Made by a program: the position numbers and the translations under genes. A DNA stretch of 64,000 bases from positions 1-64,000 of the forward strand of contig NZ_LMRW01000006.1 in assembly GCF_001428255.1 (NCBI RefSeq), in the 5' to 3' direction. The DNA comes from Agromyces sp. Soil535 (GTDB lineage Bacteria; Actinomycetota; Actinomycetes; Actinomycetales; Microbacteriaceae). The notes beneath the pieces are model-generated. The model searched no databases, was not told the origin of the DNA, and worked only from the letters and a program-made list of their open reading frames with translations. The first letter of the stretch is position 1; each line of letters opens with the position of its first letter. Below, in pieces: positions 25,186-33,168 of the stretch.

Positions 25186-26112
25186 ATGGATGTCACGGAG
25201 TGGTTGCTCGACTCGGATCCCTCGATCCGCTGGCAGGTCATGCGCGACCTCACCGACGAGCCAGCTGAGATCGTCGCGACCGAACGGGCCCGCATCGCCG
25301 CGCAGGGCTGGGGCGCGCGGCTGCTCACGCTGCAGGGTGACGACGGGCAGTGGGGCGGCGGCACGTACTCGCCGAAATGGATCTCCACCACGTACACGCT
25401 GCTGCTGCTCCGACTCCTCGGGCTCGACCCCGCATCGGAGGAGGCGCGGGCCGCCGTGGACCGGGTGCGTGACGGCGTGACCTGGGGCCGCGGTGGCCGG
25501 AGACCGTTCTTCGCCGGGGCGACGGAGCCGTGCGTCAATGGCATGGTGCTGGCGATCTCGGCATACTTCGGCGTCACGGGCGCCAACACCGATCGCCCGC
25601 TGGAGCGGCTGCTCGGCGAGCAACTCGATGATGGCGGGTGGAATTGCGAGGCACCCTTGCATTCCCGGCGATCCTCGTTCCACACGACGATCCTGGTGCT
25701 CGAAGGGCTGCTGGAGGTCGAGCATTCGGTGGCCCGCGATCCGGCGATCGCGTCGGCCCTGGCGCGCGGCGAGGAGTACCTCCTGGAGCGGCGGCTGTTC
25801 CGATCGCTTTCCACCGGCGCGGTCGTCAAGCCGACCTGGATGCTGTTCTCGTTCCCGCCGCAGTGGCACTTCGACGTGCTCCGCGGGCTCGAATACTTCC
25901 GCAGCGCGGGTGCTCCGCCCGACCCGCGCTGCGCTGAGGCCATCGAGCTCGTGCACGACCGGCGGCGAAGCGACGGCCGATGGCCGCTGCAGCACACCCA
26001 CCGCGCGAGGACCCATTTCGAGATGGAGGAGGGAGACGGCAGGCCGAGCCGCTGGAACACGCTGCGCGCGCTGCGGGTGCTGCGCTGGTACGAGGGCGAG
26101 CCCGTCGGCTGA
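25186..26112 (+). CDS. cyclase/prenyltransferase-type alpha-alpha toroid protein
   Basis: This 308-residue protein has repeated QxxDGxW-type motifs: LQGDDGQWGGG near residues 51-61, EQLDDGGWNCE in the middle and RRRSDGRWPL near the end. These are signatures of the squalene-cyclase/prenyltransferase alpha-alpha barrel. It lacks the DXDD motif of true squalene-hopene cyclases, so it probably is not one. Its function is unknown. GGAGG lies about eight bases before ATG 25186. An Hcp-like gene follows after 83 bases. Confidence 0.7.
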   Translation: MDVTEWLLDSDPSIRWQVMRDLTDEPAEIVATERARIAAQGWGARLLTLQGDDGQWGGGTYSPKWISTTYTLLLLRLLGLDPASEEARAAVDRVRDGVTWGRGGRRPFFAGATEPCVNGMVLAISAYFGVTGANTDRPLERLLGEQLDDGGWNCEAPLHSRRSSFHTTILVLEGLLEVEHSVARDPAIASALARGEEYLLERRLFRSLSTGAVVKPTWMLFSFPPQWHFDVLRGLEYFRSAGAPPDPRCAEAIELVHDRRRSDGRWPLQHTHRARTHFEMEEGDGRPSRWNTLRALRVLRWYEGEPVG

Positions 26113-26195
26113 GGCGCTGTCCGGCCGGAAACGCGGCGGCGTACACTGCGAGGCAGCGCGAGGTCGGGGGGACCTCGGCGCCGAAGGGGGCGACC

Positions 26196-26702
26196 ATGTC
26201 GGGCCACGCGTACCTCACGTTCTTCGACGACGCGCCGGGCGAGTCACCCGCGGTCGGCCATGAGAACTGGATCGAGCTGCTGTCGTGGAGCTGGGGCGTC
26301 ACGGCGAGCGCGGGTCCCGGCGGCCCGGGCGGCGGTGCCGGCGGCGGCGCCGGACGACCCGACCCCTCGGCGCTCGTCTGGGAGCACGCGTTCGACGCGG
26401 CCTCGACGAAGCTGCTCGGGTTCGTGGCATCCGGTCGTCATCTCCGGAAGGCGGAGCTGCATGTGACGCGTCCCGGCGGCCACGGCGGACGCGAGGCGTG
26501 GCTGACGGTGCTGATGGAGGACGTCACGATCACCTCGGTGACCACGACGGGATCCGCCGACGGCGAGGTGGAGCAGACCGTCGGCATGGAGTTCCGCTCG
26601 GTGAAGTTCGGGTACCGCAGGCAGTCGCCCGACGGCTCGCTCGCGGATCCGGCCACGTTCAGCTGGAACATCGCGACCGGGACGGTGACGACGGCGCCCT
26701 GA
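26196..26702 (+). CDS. Hcp-like type VI tube family protein, orphan
   Basis: The 168-residue protein matches the Hcp1 family, whose members form the tube of type VI secretion systems. Matches include YLTFFDDAPGES and NWIELLSWSWGV at the start, AFDAASTKLLGFVASGRH in the middle, WLTVLMEDVTITSV and SVKFGYRRQSPDGSL near the end. A Gly/Pro-rich insertion (residues about 40-54) sits in the loop. No other type VI genes occur in the window, and a Gram-positive cell has no outer membrane for that system. AAGGGGG lies six bases before the ATG. A role in a phage-tail-like or extracellular structure is possible but unproven. Confidence 0.78.
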   Translation: MSGHAYLTFFDDAPGESPAVGHENWIELLSWSWGVTASAGPGGPGGGAGGGAGRPDPSALVWEHAFDAASTKLLGFVASGRHLRKAELHVTRPGGHGGREAWLTVLMEDVTITSVTTTGSADGEVEQTVGMEFRSVKFGYRRQSPDGSLADPATFSWNIATGTVTTAP

Positions 26703-26738
26703 CGAGCGGCGCCCGCGGCGGGTGTAGCGTCGAAGGCG

Positions 26739-28016
26739 ATGACCGACGCCACGCACCCGTTCTCGTGGCGCTCGATCATCCTCCCGGCCTACCTGCCGAC
26801 CCTGCTGTTCTCGGTCGGCGAGGGCGCGATCATCCCGGTCATCCCGGTGGTCGCCACCGAGCGCGGCGCCTCGCTCGCGATCGCAGGGCTCATCGCGGCC
26901 ATGATCATGGTCGGCGAGCTCGCGGGCGACCTGCCCGCAGGCTGGCTGGTGGCCAGCATCGGCGAGCGCAACGCCATGATCGGCGCGTCGATGCTCGCCG
27001 TCATCGGCGTGCTCATCGCGCTCGTCTCCCCCACCGAGCTCGCACTCGGCATCGGCATGTTCCTGCTCGGCCTCGCGACGGCGGTCTTCGGGCTCGCGCG
27101 CCACGCGTTCCTCACGAGCTACGTGCCCGAGGCGGTGCGGGCCAGGGCGCTGTCGACCCTCGCCGGGGTGTTCCGCGGCGGCTGGGCAATCGGACCGTTC
27201 GTGGCGGCGGCGCTCATCGCGTGGACCGGGTCGTCGGAGGTCGTGTTCTGGGTGCTCGTCGCGGCGTGCTTCGCCGTGGTCGTCGTGCTGCTCGTGCTGC
27301 CCGACCCCGAGCGGGTGTTCGGCGCCGCGCGGCTCGCGCGTGCGGCATCCGCTGCCGATGGCGTTCGCACGGCCGGCGAGGCCGAAGCGGATGCCGCGTC
27401 GCACGGCGTGTTCCGGGCCATCGTGACGTACCGCGGTGTGCTGCTGCGGATCGGCAGCGGCGTGGGGCTGCTCGCCGCCGTGCGGGCGAGCCGCACGGTG
27501 ATCCTGCCGTTGTGGGCGGTGTCGATCGGGATGCCGCCCGAGGCCGCGGCGCTCGTGATCGGCATCTCGGCGACTGTCGACTTCGCGCTGTTCTACGTGA
27601 GCGGCCAGGTGATGGACCGCTTCGGGCGGCTCTGGAGCGCGATCCCGGGGCTCGTGGGTCTCGGCATGGGGTTCGTCGTGCTCGCGCTCACGCACGACGT
27701 GCCGGGGGCCGAAGCGTGGTTCACCGGCGTCGCACTGCTCTTCGGCGTCGCGAACGGCCTGTCGAGCGGGGTGATCCTCACGCTCGGCGCCGACCTCGCG
27801 CCCAAGGCGAACCCGGCGCCGTTCCTCGGTGCGTTCCGCACCATCGGCGACGCGGGCGGTGCCGCTGCGCCGCTCATCCTCGCCGGCGTGACGTCGGCGG
27901 TGTCGATCATGGCCGCGAGCGCCACGATGGGCGTGCTGGGGCTCGTTGGCGCGGCGATCCTGTGGCGGTACGTGCCGCGCTACGTGCCCCGACGACCGCG
28001 CCGGTCGGGCGGCTGA
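26739..28016 (+). CDS. major facilitator superfamily transporter
   Basis: This 425-residue protein has about twelve membrane helices in two halves. The loop between helices 2 and 3 carries the MFS signature region GWLVASIGERNAMIGAS, and the second half has a matching VMDRFGRLWSAIPG. A charged loop at about residues 192-225 separates the halves. The substrate is unknown; drug efflux is the common role of such proteins. It starts 36 bases after the Hcp-like gene on the same strand. Confidence 0.87.
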   Translation: MTDATHPFSWRSIILPAYLPTLLFSVGEGAIIPVIPVVATERGASLAIAGLIAAMIMVGELAGDLPAGWLVASIGERNAMIGASMLAVIGVLIALVSPTELALGIGMFLLGLATAVFGLARHAFLTSYVPEAVRARALSTLAGVFRGGWAIGPFVAAALIAWTGSSEVVFWVLVAACFAVVVVLLVLPDPERVFGAARLARAASAADGVRTAGEAEADAASHGVFRAIVTYRGVLLRIGSGVGLLAAVRASRTVILPLWAVSIGMPPEAAALVIGISATVDFALFYVSGQVMDRFGRLWSAIPGLVGLGMGFVVLALTHDVPGAEAWFTGVALLFGVANGLSSGVILTLGADLAPKANPAPFLGAFRTIGDAGGAAAPLILAGVTSAVSIMAASATMGVLGLVGAAILWRYVPRYVPRRPRRSGG

Positions 28017-28031
28017 GGTCGGCCGGCCTGC

Positions 28032-28982
28032 TCAGCCGAGCCGCTCGAGCGCCGTCTCGGCCGCCTCGACGTCGTCGCGGGCGCGGTCGACCGCGATCGC
28101 GGCCTTCGCCCGCACCCGCTCGGCCTCGCGCTCGTCGCGTTCGGCCTCGGCGATCTCGGTGCGCAGCTCCTTCAGGCGGGTCTCGAGGTCGTGGCGCTCG
28201 TCGCGGAGCTCGTCGGCGTTCCACTCGGCGGCGGCAAGGAGGTCCTGCGCCTCGTCGAGCGCTCGCTGAGCCGCCGCGGCACGCCCGCGGGCCTCCTCCA
28301 CGTCGGCCTCGGCGCGCGTGCGCTGGCCGGCCCGGGCCGCGGCCTCGCGTTCGGCGGCCGCGGCATCCGCTTCCTCGTCGCCTGCCCTCAGACGACCGCC
28401 CCGGCCCGAGCCGCGAACGGTGCCGCCGACACGTGAGGGCGCGGGGCGTTTCCGGGTGGGACGACCGGCGGATGCCTCGCCGGCCACGGCCCCGTCGAGG
28501 TCGACGTCCTCGAATCCCACGGCCTGCAGGCTCCGCACGAGCCGGCCGGTGCGCAGCGCCTCGCCTGCCGCCTCGTCGACGGTCGCGGCGATGAGGGTCT
28601 GCTCGACCTCGTCGAGCACGGCTCGCGAGGCCGAGCGGTCGGCGGCATCCGCGATGCCGCTCGCCTGCTGAATCAGCCCGGAGACGAGCTTGCGGCGCTC
28701 GGAGCCGAGGCCCGTCAGCGCCTTGCCGTCGCCTGCGGCCTGCGCGTCACGCAGGTCGGCGCCGAGGTCGAGCAGCTCATCGACCGCGTCGGGGTGCTCG
28801 CGTACCAGCTGGTTGACGATCCACGCCGCCGGCGACGGCTTGCGCAGCTCGCCGATGCGCTGCCCGAGCTCGCGGTCGTCGAGCCTGGCCTCCTTCGCGC
28901 GTGCGTTGCGGGCGGCCGTGAACGCCTCGGGCACGAGGGCGTAGAGCTCGTCGGCTGCGGCGGTGAGCGCGTCGGTCGCCAT
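28032..28982 (-). CDS. hypothetical coiled-coil protein
   Basis: I do not recognise a named family for this 316-residue protein. The N-terminal third is helical with a conserved-looking KPSPAAWIVNQLVREHPDA segment. A basic, Gly/Arg-rich linker lies near residues 182-203. The remaining 110 residues form a long charged coiled coil rich in Ala, Glu and Arg, ending AAETALERLG. Proteins of this layout are common in Microbacteriaceae. ATG 28982 gives MATDALTAAADELY; a start 12 bases earlier is possible. It is convergent with the MFS gene. Confidence 0.65.
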   Translation of the reverse strand: MATDALTAAADELYALVPEAFTAARNARAKEARLDDRELGQRIGELRKPSPAAWIVNQLVREHPDAVDELLDLGADLRDAQAAGDGKALTGLGSERRKLVSGLIQQASGIADAADRSASRAVLDEVEQTLIAATVDEAAGEALRTGRLVRSLQAVGFEDVDLDGAVAGEASAGRPTRKRPAPSRVGGTVRGSGRGGRLRAGDEEADAAAAEREAAARAGQRTRAEADVEEARGRAAAAQRALDEAQDLLAAAEWNADELRDERHDLETRLKELRTEIAEAERDEREAERVRAKAAIAVDRARDDVEAAETALERLG

Positions 28983-29054
28983 GGGTCCCATCATGGCCCG
29001 TGACGGCGACGGATGTCTCGCCCCACGGCGCAGGCCGGGCCGCCCGGTCCTTCG

Positions 29055-29336
29055 TCAGCCCGAGACGGTGAAGACCGCGAGGAGGAGAGCCTGGCTGGCC
29101 AATACGAATCCGCCCACGATGATCGCGGCGAGCGACACCCACGACGGCCCCGTTCGCGGGTCGCGCCTGAACTGCCGGCGGCCGAGCACCCCGAGCACGA
29201 CCGCCCCCGCGCCGGCGACGACCGCCGGAACCGCCGGCAGCATGAACGAGCCCACCGCGATGAGGAGCCCGATGATCGCGTACAGCGAGGTGCGCCGCGG
29301 CTTCGCGGGGCGACCGTCGCTGCCATCGGCGCTCAT
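29055..29336 (-). CDS. small membrane protein, DUF4190-like
   Basis: The 93-residue product has a polar, basic N-terminus, then two membrane helices (about 18-48 and 65-90) joined by GRRQFRRDPRTGPSW. This layout resembles short DUF4190-type proteins; I cannot assign a function. It starts 2 bases after the stop of the upstream PPOX gene and is probably cotranscribed with it. Confidence 0.65.
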   Translation of the reverse strand: MSADGSDGRPAKPRRTSLYAIIGLLIAVGSFMLPAVPAVVAGAGAVVLGVLGRRQFRRDPRTGPSWVSLAAIIVGGFVLASQALLLAVFTVSG

Positions 29337-29338
29337 CG

Positions 29339-29734
29339 TCAGCGCCCGCCGATCCGGTCGACCTGCATCACGAGGATCACGCGATCGGCCCGGTCGGCCG
29401 GCGCGTGCGGGTCGGTCTCGCCGTAGCGCTTCGCGAGGTGCACGTAGAACGCCCCCTCGGGGTCGGGGATCACCTCGGCGAGCCGACCGCGCACCTCCAC
29501 GTATCTGAGCGGGTTGTCGGGGTCGAGCGCCTCGAGGGTCATGTGCGGGTTGCGCTGCAGGTTGCGATACTTCGCACGCTTCGTGGTGTGAGTGAAGCGG
29601 ATGACTCCGGCGTCGTCGTACTCGAACCACATCGGGTTGACCTGCATGCTGCCGTGGTGGCGCACGGTGGCGAGGTGGCCGAAGACGGGTGCGGTGAGGA
29701 TGCGGGCGAAGTGGTCCCTGAGGTCGGCGGTCAT
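29339..29734 (-). CDS. PPOX-class F420-dependent oxidoreductase
   Basis: This 131-residue split-barrel protein has the pyridoxamine-phosphate-oxidase-like fold: FGHLATVRHHGSMQVNPMWFEYDD, split over residues 18-41, then TKRAKYRNLQRNPHMTL and RYVEVRGRLAEV. The TKRAKYRNL segment and size point to the F420-binding branch. Substrate unknown. It heads a two-gene unit with the small membrane protein. Confidence 0.82.
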   Translation of the reverse strand: MTADLRDHFARILTAPVFGHLATVRHHGSMQVNPMWFEYDDAGVIRFTHTTKRAKYRNLQRNPHMTLEALDPDNPLRYVEVRGRLAEVIPDPEGAFYVHLAKRYGETDPHAPADRADRVILVMQVDRIGGR

Positions 29735-29888
29735 GCCCTCCAGTCAATCGCACGTGCGCGCCGTCTGCGCCCCTGACCCACGACACGGCGCGTGTCGTCT
29801 GCGTGCTGCGTGCCAACGGATGCCGCGGTCCACTAGATTCGGCCTCAGGGGGTACGGTCCCGAGCACCAACCCGAACGGAGTCAACGG

Positions 29889-30596
29889 ATGACACGATCC
29901 GAGCCGGCACGCATCGAATCCGCAATCCCCTCCCATGCCGGCAGCGGCATGCTCGAGCCCCCTGAGCCGGGCCGCAACGAGACGGATGCCCTCGTCGACC
30001 GGATCATCGCGGAGGAGTTGCACGAGCTGCGCCAGGCGTTCAGCCAGGGCGCGGAGTTCGCGGTGACGCACATGGACACGCCCCGCGAACGGACGCTGCA
30101 CCGACTCGAGTGCCCTGCCCTGGAGCCGCACCTCGACCGACACGCCCTGTGGACGGACCATCATCGCCGGCGCCTCGACGCTGATCGTCGGCACCGCCTG
30201 AGCGTGCCCGCCCTGGTGACGCGAGACGCGGCGCGCAGCCTCTCCGGCGTGCGGAGCTGCAAGGTCTGCTGGCCGAACGTGCACGGCAGCGAGCCGCGAC
30301 CGCTCCGACGCCTCAAGGCACGTGGACTGCGCACCCACCATGTCGGACACATGCTCTCCACCGAGGACGGCAACTCGCTCGGCACCATCGTGCGGTCGGC
30401 GCTCCGGTCGGGTACCGATCTCTTCGGGGTGAGCCAGGACTCGGTTGAGGTCGTCACGACCTCACGGACGTTGATGTACTCACCGTCGGACCACGTGTTC
30501 ATCTGGGATCTCCCGACCGACGAGGACGCGATCCGCCGCAAGATGCAGCTCTTCCAGCGGCTCGGTTCGAACGTCGAACCGGCTTCCTGGCACTGA
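29889..30596 (+). CDS. conserved hypothetical protein
   Basis: This 235-residue cytoplasmic protein is not one I can name. It has an acidic helical segment DALVDRIIAEELHELRQAF, many His/Arg residues around 70-100, a CKVCWPN motif with two Cys that could bind a metal with C85-type partners, and a C-terminal DLFGVSQDSVEVVTTSRT...HVFIWDLPTDED part that looks like a folded alpha/beta domain. The GAGT before ATG 29889 is a weak ribosome site. Codon use is normal for the window, and it lies next to, but opposite, the Tad operon. Confidence 0.6.
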   Translation: MTRSEPARIESAIPSHAGSGMLEPPEPGRNETDALVDRIIAEELHELRQAFSQGAEFAVTHMDTPRERTLHRLECPALEPHLDRHALWTDHHRRRLDADRRHRLSVPALVTRDAARSLSGVRSCKVCWPNVHGSEPRPLRRLKARGLRTHHVGHMLSTEDGNSLGTIVRSALRSGTDLFGVSQDSVEVVTTSRTLMYSPSDHVFIWDLPTDEDAIRRKMQLFQRLGSNVEPASWH

Positions 30597-30611
30597 CCCT
30601 GTCCTGACAGG

Positions 30612-30649
30612 CTGATCAGTGGAAGACCGACTGATCAGTGGAAGACCGA
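30612..30649. repeat. 19-bp tandem duplication over the tadG-like stop
   Basis: CTGATCAGTGGAAGACCGA is present twice in direct succession (30612-30630 and 30631-30649). On the minus strand each copy encodes SVFH and a TGA stop, so the gene end is duplicated exactly. This repeats the situation at 2244-2278. Confidence 0.92.
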
Positions 30650-31084
30650 GCGCGCCGTCACCGTCACTTCGATCGGCACCGCGAGGGGCACGAGATCGGT
30701 GTGCAGCGGTGCGTGCCACACCGACCGGAGCGTGACGGTCGCGGTGCGTCCGTCGTCGGATGCCGCACGGACCAGCTCGAGGTCGTCGAGGTCGCTCGCC
30801 GTATCCGCCAGGTAGGCCGCCGCCGCCGCGCGGACGTCTGCCGCGTCGAGCTCGATCGCGAGACGGTCGCCGTCGATGCGCACGGCGTCGAGGCTCCACG
30901 CCTCCGCGGCCGCCAGCGCTGCACCGTCGGCGACCGTGAACAGTCGCTTCCGCTCGAGATACAACGTCGTCGCCGATACGACCACCACGATGATCGAGAG
31001 GCCGAGGAAGCAGTAGAAGATCGTGAGCAGCAGCGTCGACCCGCCCTCCTCCCTCGCGAGGCGCTCGCCCTCGACGCTCCTCAC
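30635..31084 (-). CDS. TadG-like pilus assembly protein
   Basis: The 149-residue protein has a short charged start, EEGGSTLLLTIFYCFLGLSIIVVVVSA as a single N-terminal membrane helix (split over residues 11-37), then DGAALAAAEAW, a motif typical of TadG/helicase-related 'pilus assembly' minor components. It lacks the large von Willebrand domain of full TadG. The GTG at 31084 overlaps the stop of the preceding tadE gene (GTGA). It is the last gene of the Tad operon. Confidence 0.75.
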   Translation of the reverse strand: MRSVEGERLAREEGGSTLLLTIFYCFLGLSIIVVVVSATTLYLERKRLFTVADGAALAAAEAWSLDAVRIDGDRLAIELDAADVRAAAAAYLADTASDLDDLELVRAASDDGRTATVTLRSVWHAPLHTDLVPLAVPIEVTVTARSVFH

Positions 31085-31596
31085 CGGGCGCCTGTCGCGA
31101 AGCGTGAGACGGTCTGCGTCGCGCTCGCCTCGATCGGCACGCTGCCGACGGCGGTGAGGGCGAGGAAGTCGGGCACGAGCGGCAGCTCGACACGGGCGAG
31201 CACGGAGACGCTCACGCGAGCGCCGGGTTCGCGGCAGTCCGGGCGATCGCACGACATCGACACGGATGCCGCGGCAGCGTCGATCCCGTAGTCGCCGAGC
31301 GTCACCCGCACCGCGCGGTCCACCGCGGCATCCGAGGCTGCGGCATTCGCCGCGAGCACAGCGACCCGCGCTGCCTGACGTGCGGCTCCCTCCACGCCGA
31401 GCGCACCGGCCTGGATGGCCGCGACGGCGAGCACGAGATACACGAGGGGCACGATCAGGATGATCCCGACCGTGAGGAACTCGAGCGAGGCGGACCCCCG
31501 GTCGCCTGCGAGCGGCGCGTCGAGCGCGCGGACTCGAGCCGACGTGGTTCGGATCGGACGGGCAGGTCCATCACTCCACGACCTCGATCGCCGCAT
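31081..31596 (-). CDS. TadE-family minor pilin
   Basis: The 171-residue protein carries the TadE motif GDRGSASLEFLTVGIILIVP, with the Glu preceding a hydrophobic helix as in prepilin-like proteins. A Cys pair, CDRPDC, lies in the extracellular domain. I place the start at ATG 31596 because GGAGG lies nine bases upstream and no start codon exists closer to the motif; this overlaps the preceding gene by 26 bases. Confidence 0.78.
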   Translation of the reverse strand: MRRSRSWSDGPARPIRTTSARVRALDAPLAGDRGSASLEFLTVGIILIVPLVYLVLAVAAIQAGALGVEGAARQAARVAVLAANAAASDAAVDRAVRVTLGDYGIDAAAASVSMSCDRPDCREPGARVSVSVLARVELPLVPDFLALTAVGSVPIEASATQTVSRFATGAR

Positions 31597-31963
31597 GACC
31601 CGACACCTCCAGTCCGCGCTGGACGCCGAGCAGGCCGACGACGGGGAGCGTCGCACGCACGGAGACCTCCACGGCCGGCACGCCCCCGATCGAGGCCGAG
31701 CCGGCCGTGACGTCCTGTGCGTACTCCGCCGACACCGCCGCCGTGATCAGGTCCTTCGTGCGTGCGATGCCGTCCGCGCTCGACGAACCGCCGAGCGCGG
31801 CGTATCGAGCACCCTCGGCGGCCGCATCGAGCAGGGTATTGCGCACGTGGAGCGCCAGTGCGAGCTGTACGACCGCGAGCGCGAGCACCGTGAGCAGGAT
31901 GCCGACGAGAGTGAACTCGGCGACGGCCGATCCCCGTTCCTCCACGACGAGCGCACGCAGCAA
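31571..31963 (-). CDS. TadE-family minor pilin
   Basis: This protein of about 130 residues has EERGSAVAEFTLVGILLTVL, the TadE N-terminal motif, and NTLLDAAAEGARYAALGG after the helix. The start is uncertain: TTG 31963 or GTG 31945 are the in-frame options after the preceding stop, neither with a good ribosome site. The first of two tandem tadE genes. Confidence 0.72.
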   Translation of the reverse strand: MLRALVVEERGSAVAEFTLVGILLTVLALAVVQLALALHVRNTLLDAAAEGARYAALGGSSSADGIARTKDLITAAVSAEYAQDVTAGSASIGGVPAVEVSVRATLPVVGLLGVQRGLEVSGHAAIEVVE

Positions 31964-31992
31964 CTGTGGCGCGCCGGTGGCGCGGCGGTCGG

Positions 31993-32160
31993 TCAGAACC
32001 CGAGTACGCGTCCGATCGCCTGATCGAAGACGCCGCTCAGCGCGGGGCCGGCGAGCCCCCAGATGACGATCACGAGCCCTGCGGTCATGAGGGTGATGAG
32101 CACCCATCCGGGCACGTCGCCGCGATCCTCCCGAAGCCGTTGGATCATCCGATGTCGCAT
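31993..32160 (-). CDS. small Flp/pilin-like membrane protein
   Basis: This 55-residue reading frame starts MRHRMIQRLREDRGDVPGWV and continues with a hydrophobic helix LITLMTAGLVIVIWGLAGPA, ending FDQAIGRVLGF. AAAGGA lies eight bases upstream of the ATG. Position between tadC and tadE, the short basic leader and the single helix fit a Flp-type pilin or the small helix protein that accompanies actinobacterial Tad loci. The classical Flp G/XXXXEY site is not obvious, so it may be a divergent pilin. Confidence 0.72.
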   Translation of the reverse strand: MRHRMIQRLREDRGDVPGWVLITLMTAGLVIVIWGLAGPALSGVFDQAIGRVLGF

Positions 32161-32220
32161 CTGGGTTCCTTTCGTCGGTGCATCCGTCGGTGCGTCGTGC
32201 GCTTGCCTTGGGTTCGTTCA

Positions 32221-33168
32221 TCAGAAGCCCGCCTGCAGCACCAGGTAGCCGGGGAAGAGAGCGAAGGCCACGGTGACCGGCAGGATGAGGAAGATCAGCG
32301 GAACGAGCATCGCGATCTCCTTGCGGCCCGCGAGCTCGATGATCGTGCGCTTCGCCTGTTCGCGCACGTCGCCGGCCTGGGCACGGAGCACGGCGGCGAG
32401 CGGCGCGCCGCGATCGAGCGCGCCGAGCACCTGGTCGAGGGCTCGTGACAGCGCCGGATGGTCGAGCCCGTCGCGTAAGTCGGCGAGCGCGGTACTGAGG
32501 GGAACACCGGTCCCGACCGCGGACACGACGCGCGCGAACTCGCCGGGGAGCTCGCCCGACCCCGTGCCTGCGACCCGGCGGATCGCATCGAACATGCCCT
32601 CGCCCGCGGTGAGGCTCAGGGTGAGGAACTCGAGCACGGTGGGCAGCTCGGCGGAGACGCGGGCGAGACGGCGCCGCGCACGCTGCTGCAGCAACCAGTC
32701 GCGTACCACCGCCCCGAGTGCCGCGGCGATCACCGGCAGAGCGAGCCGGATCACCGTCGGCATGGCGGTGACGGTCGGAACCGCGAGGGCGAGCGCCGCG
32801 CCCACCACGAACCCGGCCGCCGACCAGGCGAGCTGCAGGCCGCGGAAGCGCTCGACGCTCGCGGTCGAGCCGGCCTGGCGCAACCGCTTCGCGATCACCT
32901 CGTTGCCGCCGAGCCAGGCGGCGGCGACGCTCTTGAGCCGATGCGCCACCGGCGCGACCACCAGGCCGAGCACCGGGGCGGGATCCGACGGGCGACGCGC
33001 CAGCATCGCCCGTGCCTCGGCGGAGAGATCCGCCACGTACGGGGCGACCCGCTCCACGAGCCTCGGTCGACCGACTCTGGGCACGGCCGACACGATGAGC
33101 CACAGGCCGAGGCCGAGCACGGCGCCGAGGAGGATGCCGATCGGTGCGATCGCGTTCAGCGAAGCCAT
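32221..33168 (-). CDS. tadC: TadC-like type II secretion F family protein
   Basis: The 315-residue inner-membrane platform protein has helices at about 7-29, 125-165 and near the C-terminus. The T2SSF domain includes LPTVLEFLTLSLTAGEGMFDAI, GVPLSTALADLRDGLDHPAL and AKRTIIELAGRKEIAMLVPL. With TadB it forms the base on which the pilus is assembled by the TadA ATPase. It overlaps the end of tadB by 13 bases. Confidence 0.87.
   Translation of the reverse strand: MASLNAIAPIGILLGAVLGLGLWLIVSAVPRVGRPRLVERVAPYVADLSAEARAMLARRPSDPAPVLGLVVAPVAHRLKSVAAAWLGGNEVIAKRLRQAGSTASVERFRGLQLAWSAAGFVVGAALALAVPTVTAMPTVIRLALPVIAAALGAVVRDWLLQQRARRRLARVSAELPTVLEFLTLSLTAGEGMFDAIRRVAGTGSGELPGEFARVVSAVGTGVPLSTALADLRDGLDHPALSRALDQVLGALDRGAPLAAVLRAQAGDVREQAKRTIIELAGRKEIAMLVPLIFLILPVTVAFALFPGYLVLQAGF

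Noticed and set aside
25186..26112. Squalene-hopene cyclase
   Set aside because: Too short and lacking the DXDD catalytic motif; only the barrel repeats are shared.
31571..33103. 510-codon minus-strand frame as one large protein
   Set aside because: Only its last part is TadE-like; the rest is antiparallel or out-of-frame to tadC and the small pilin-like gene.
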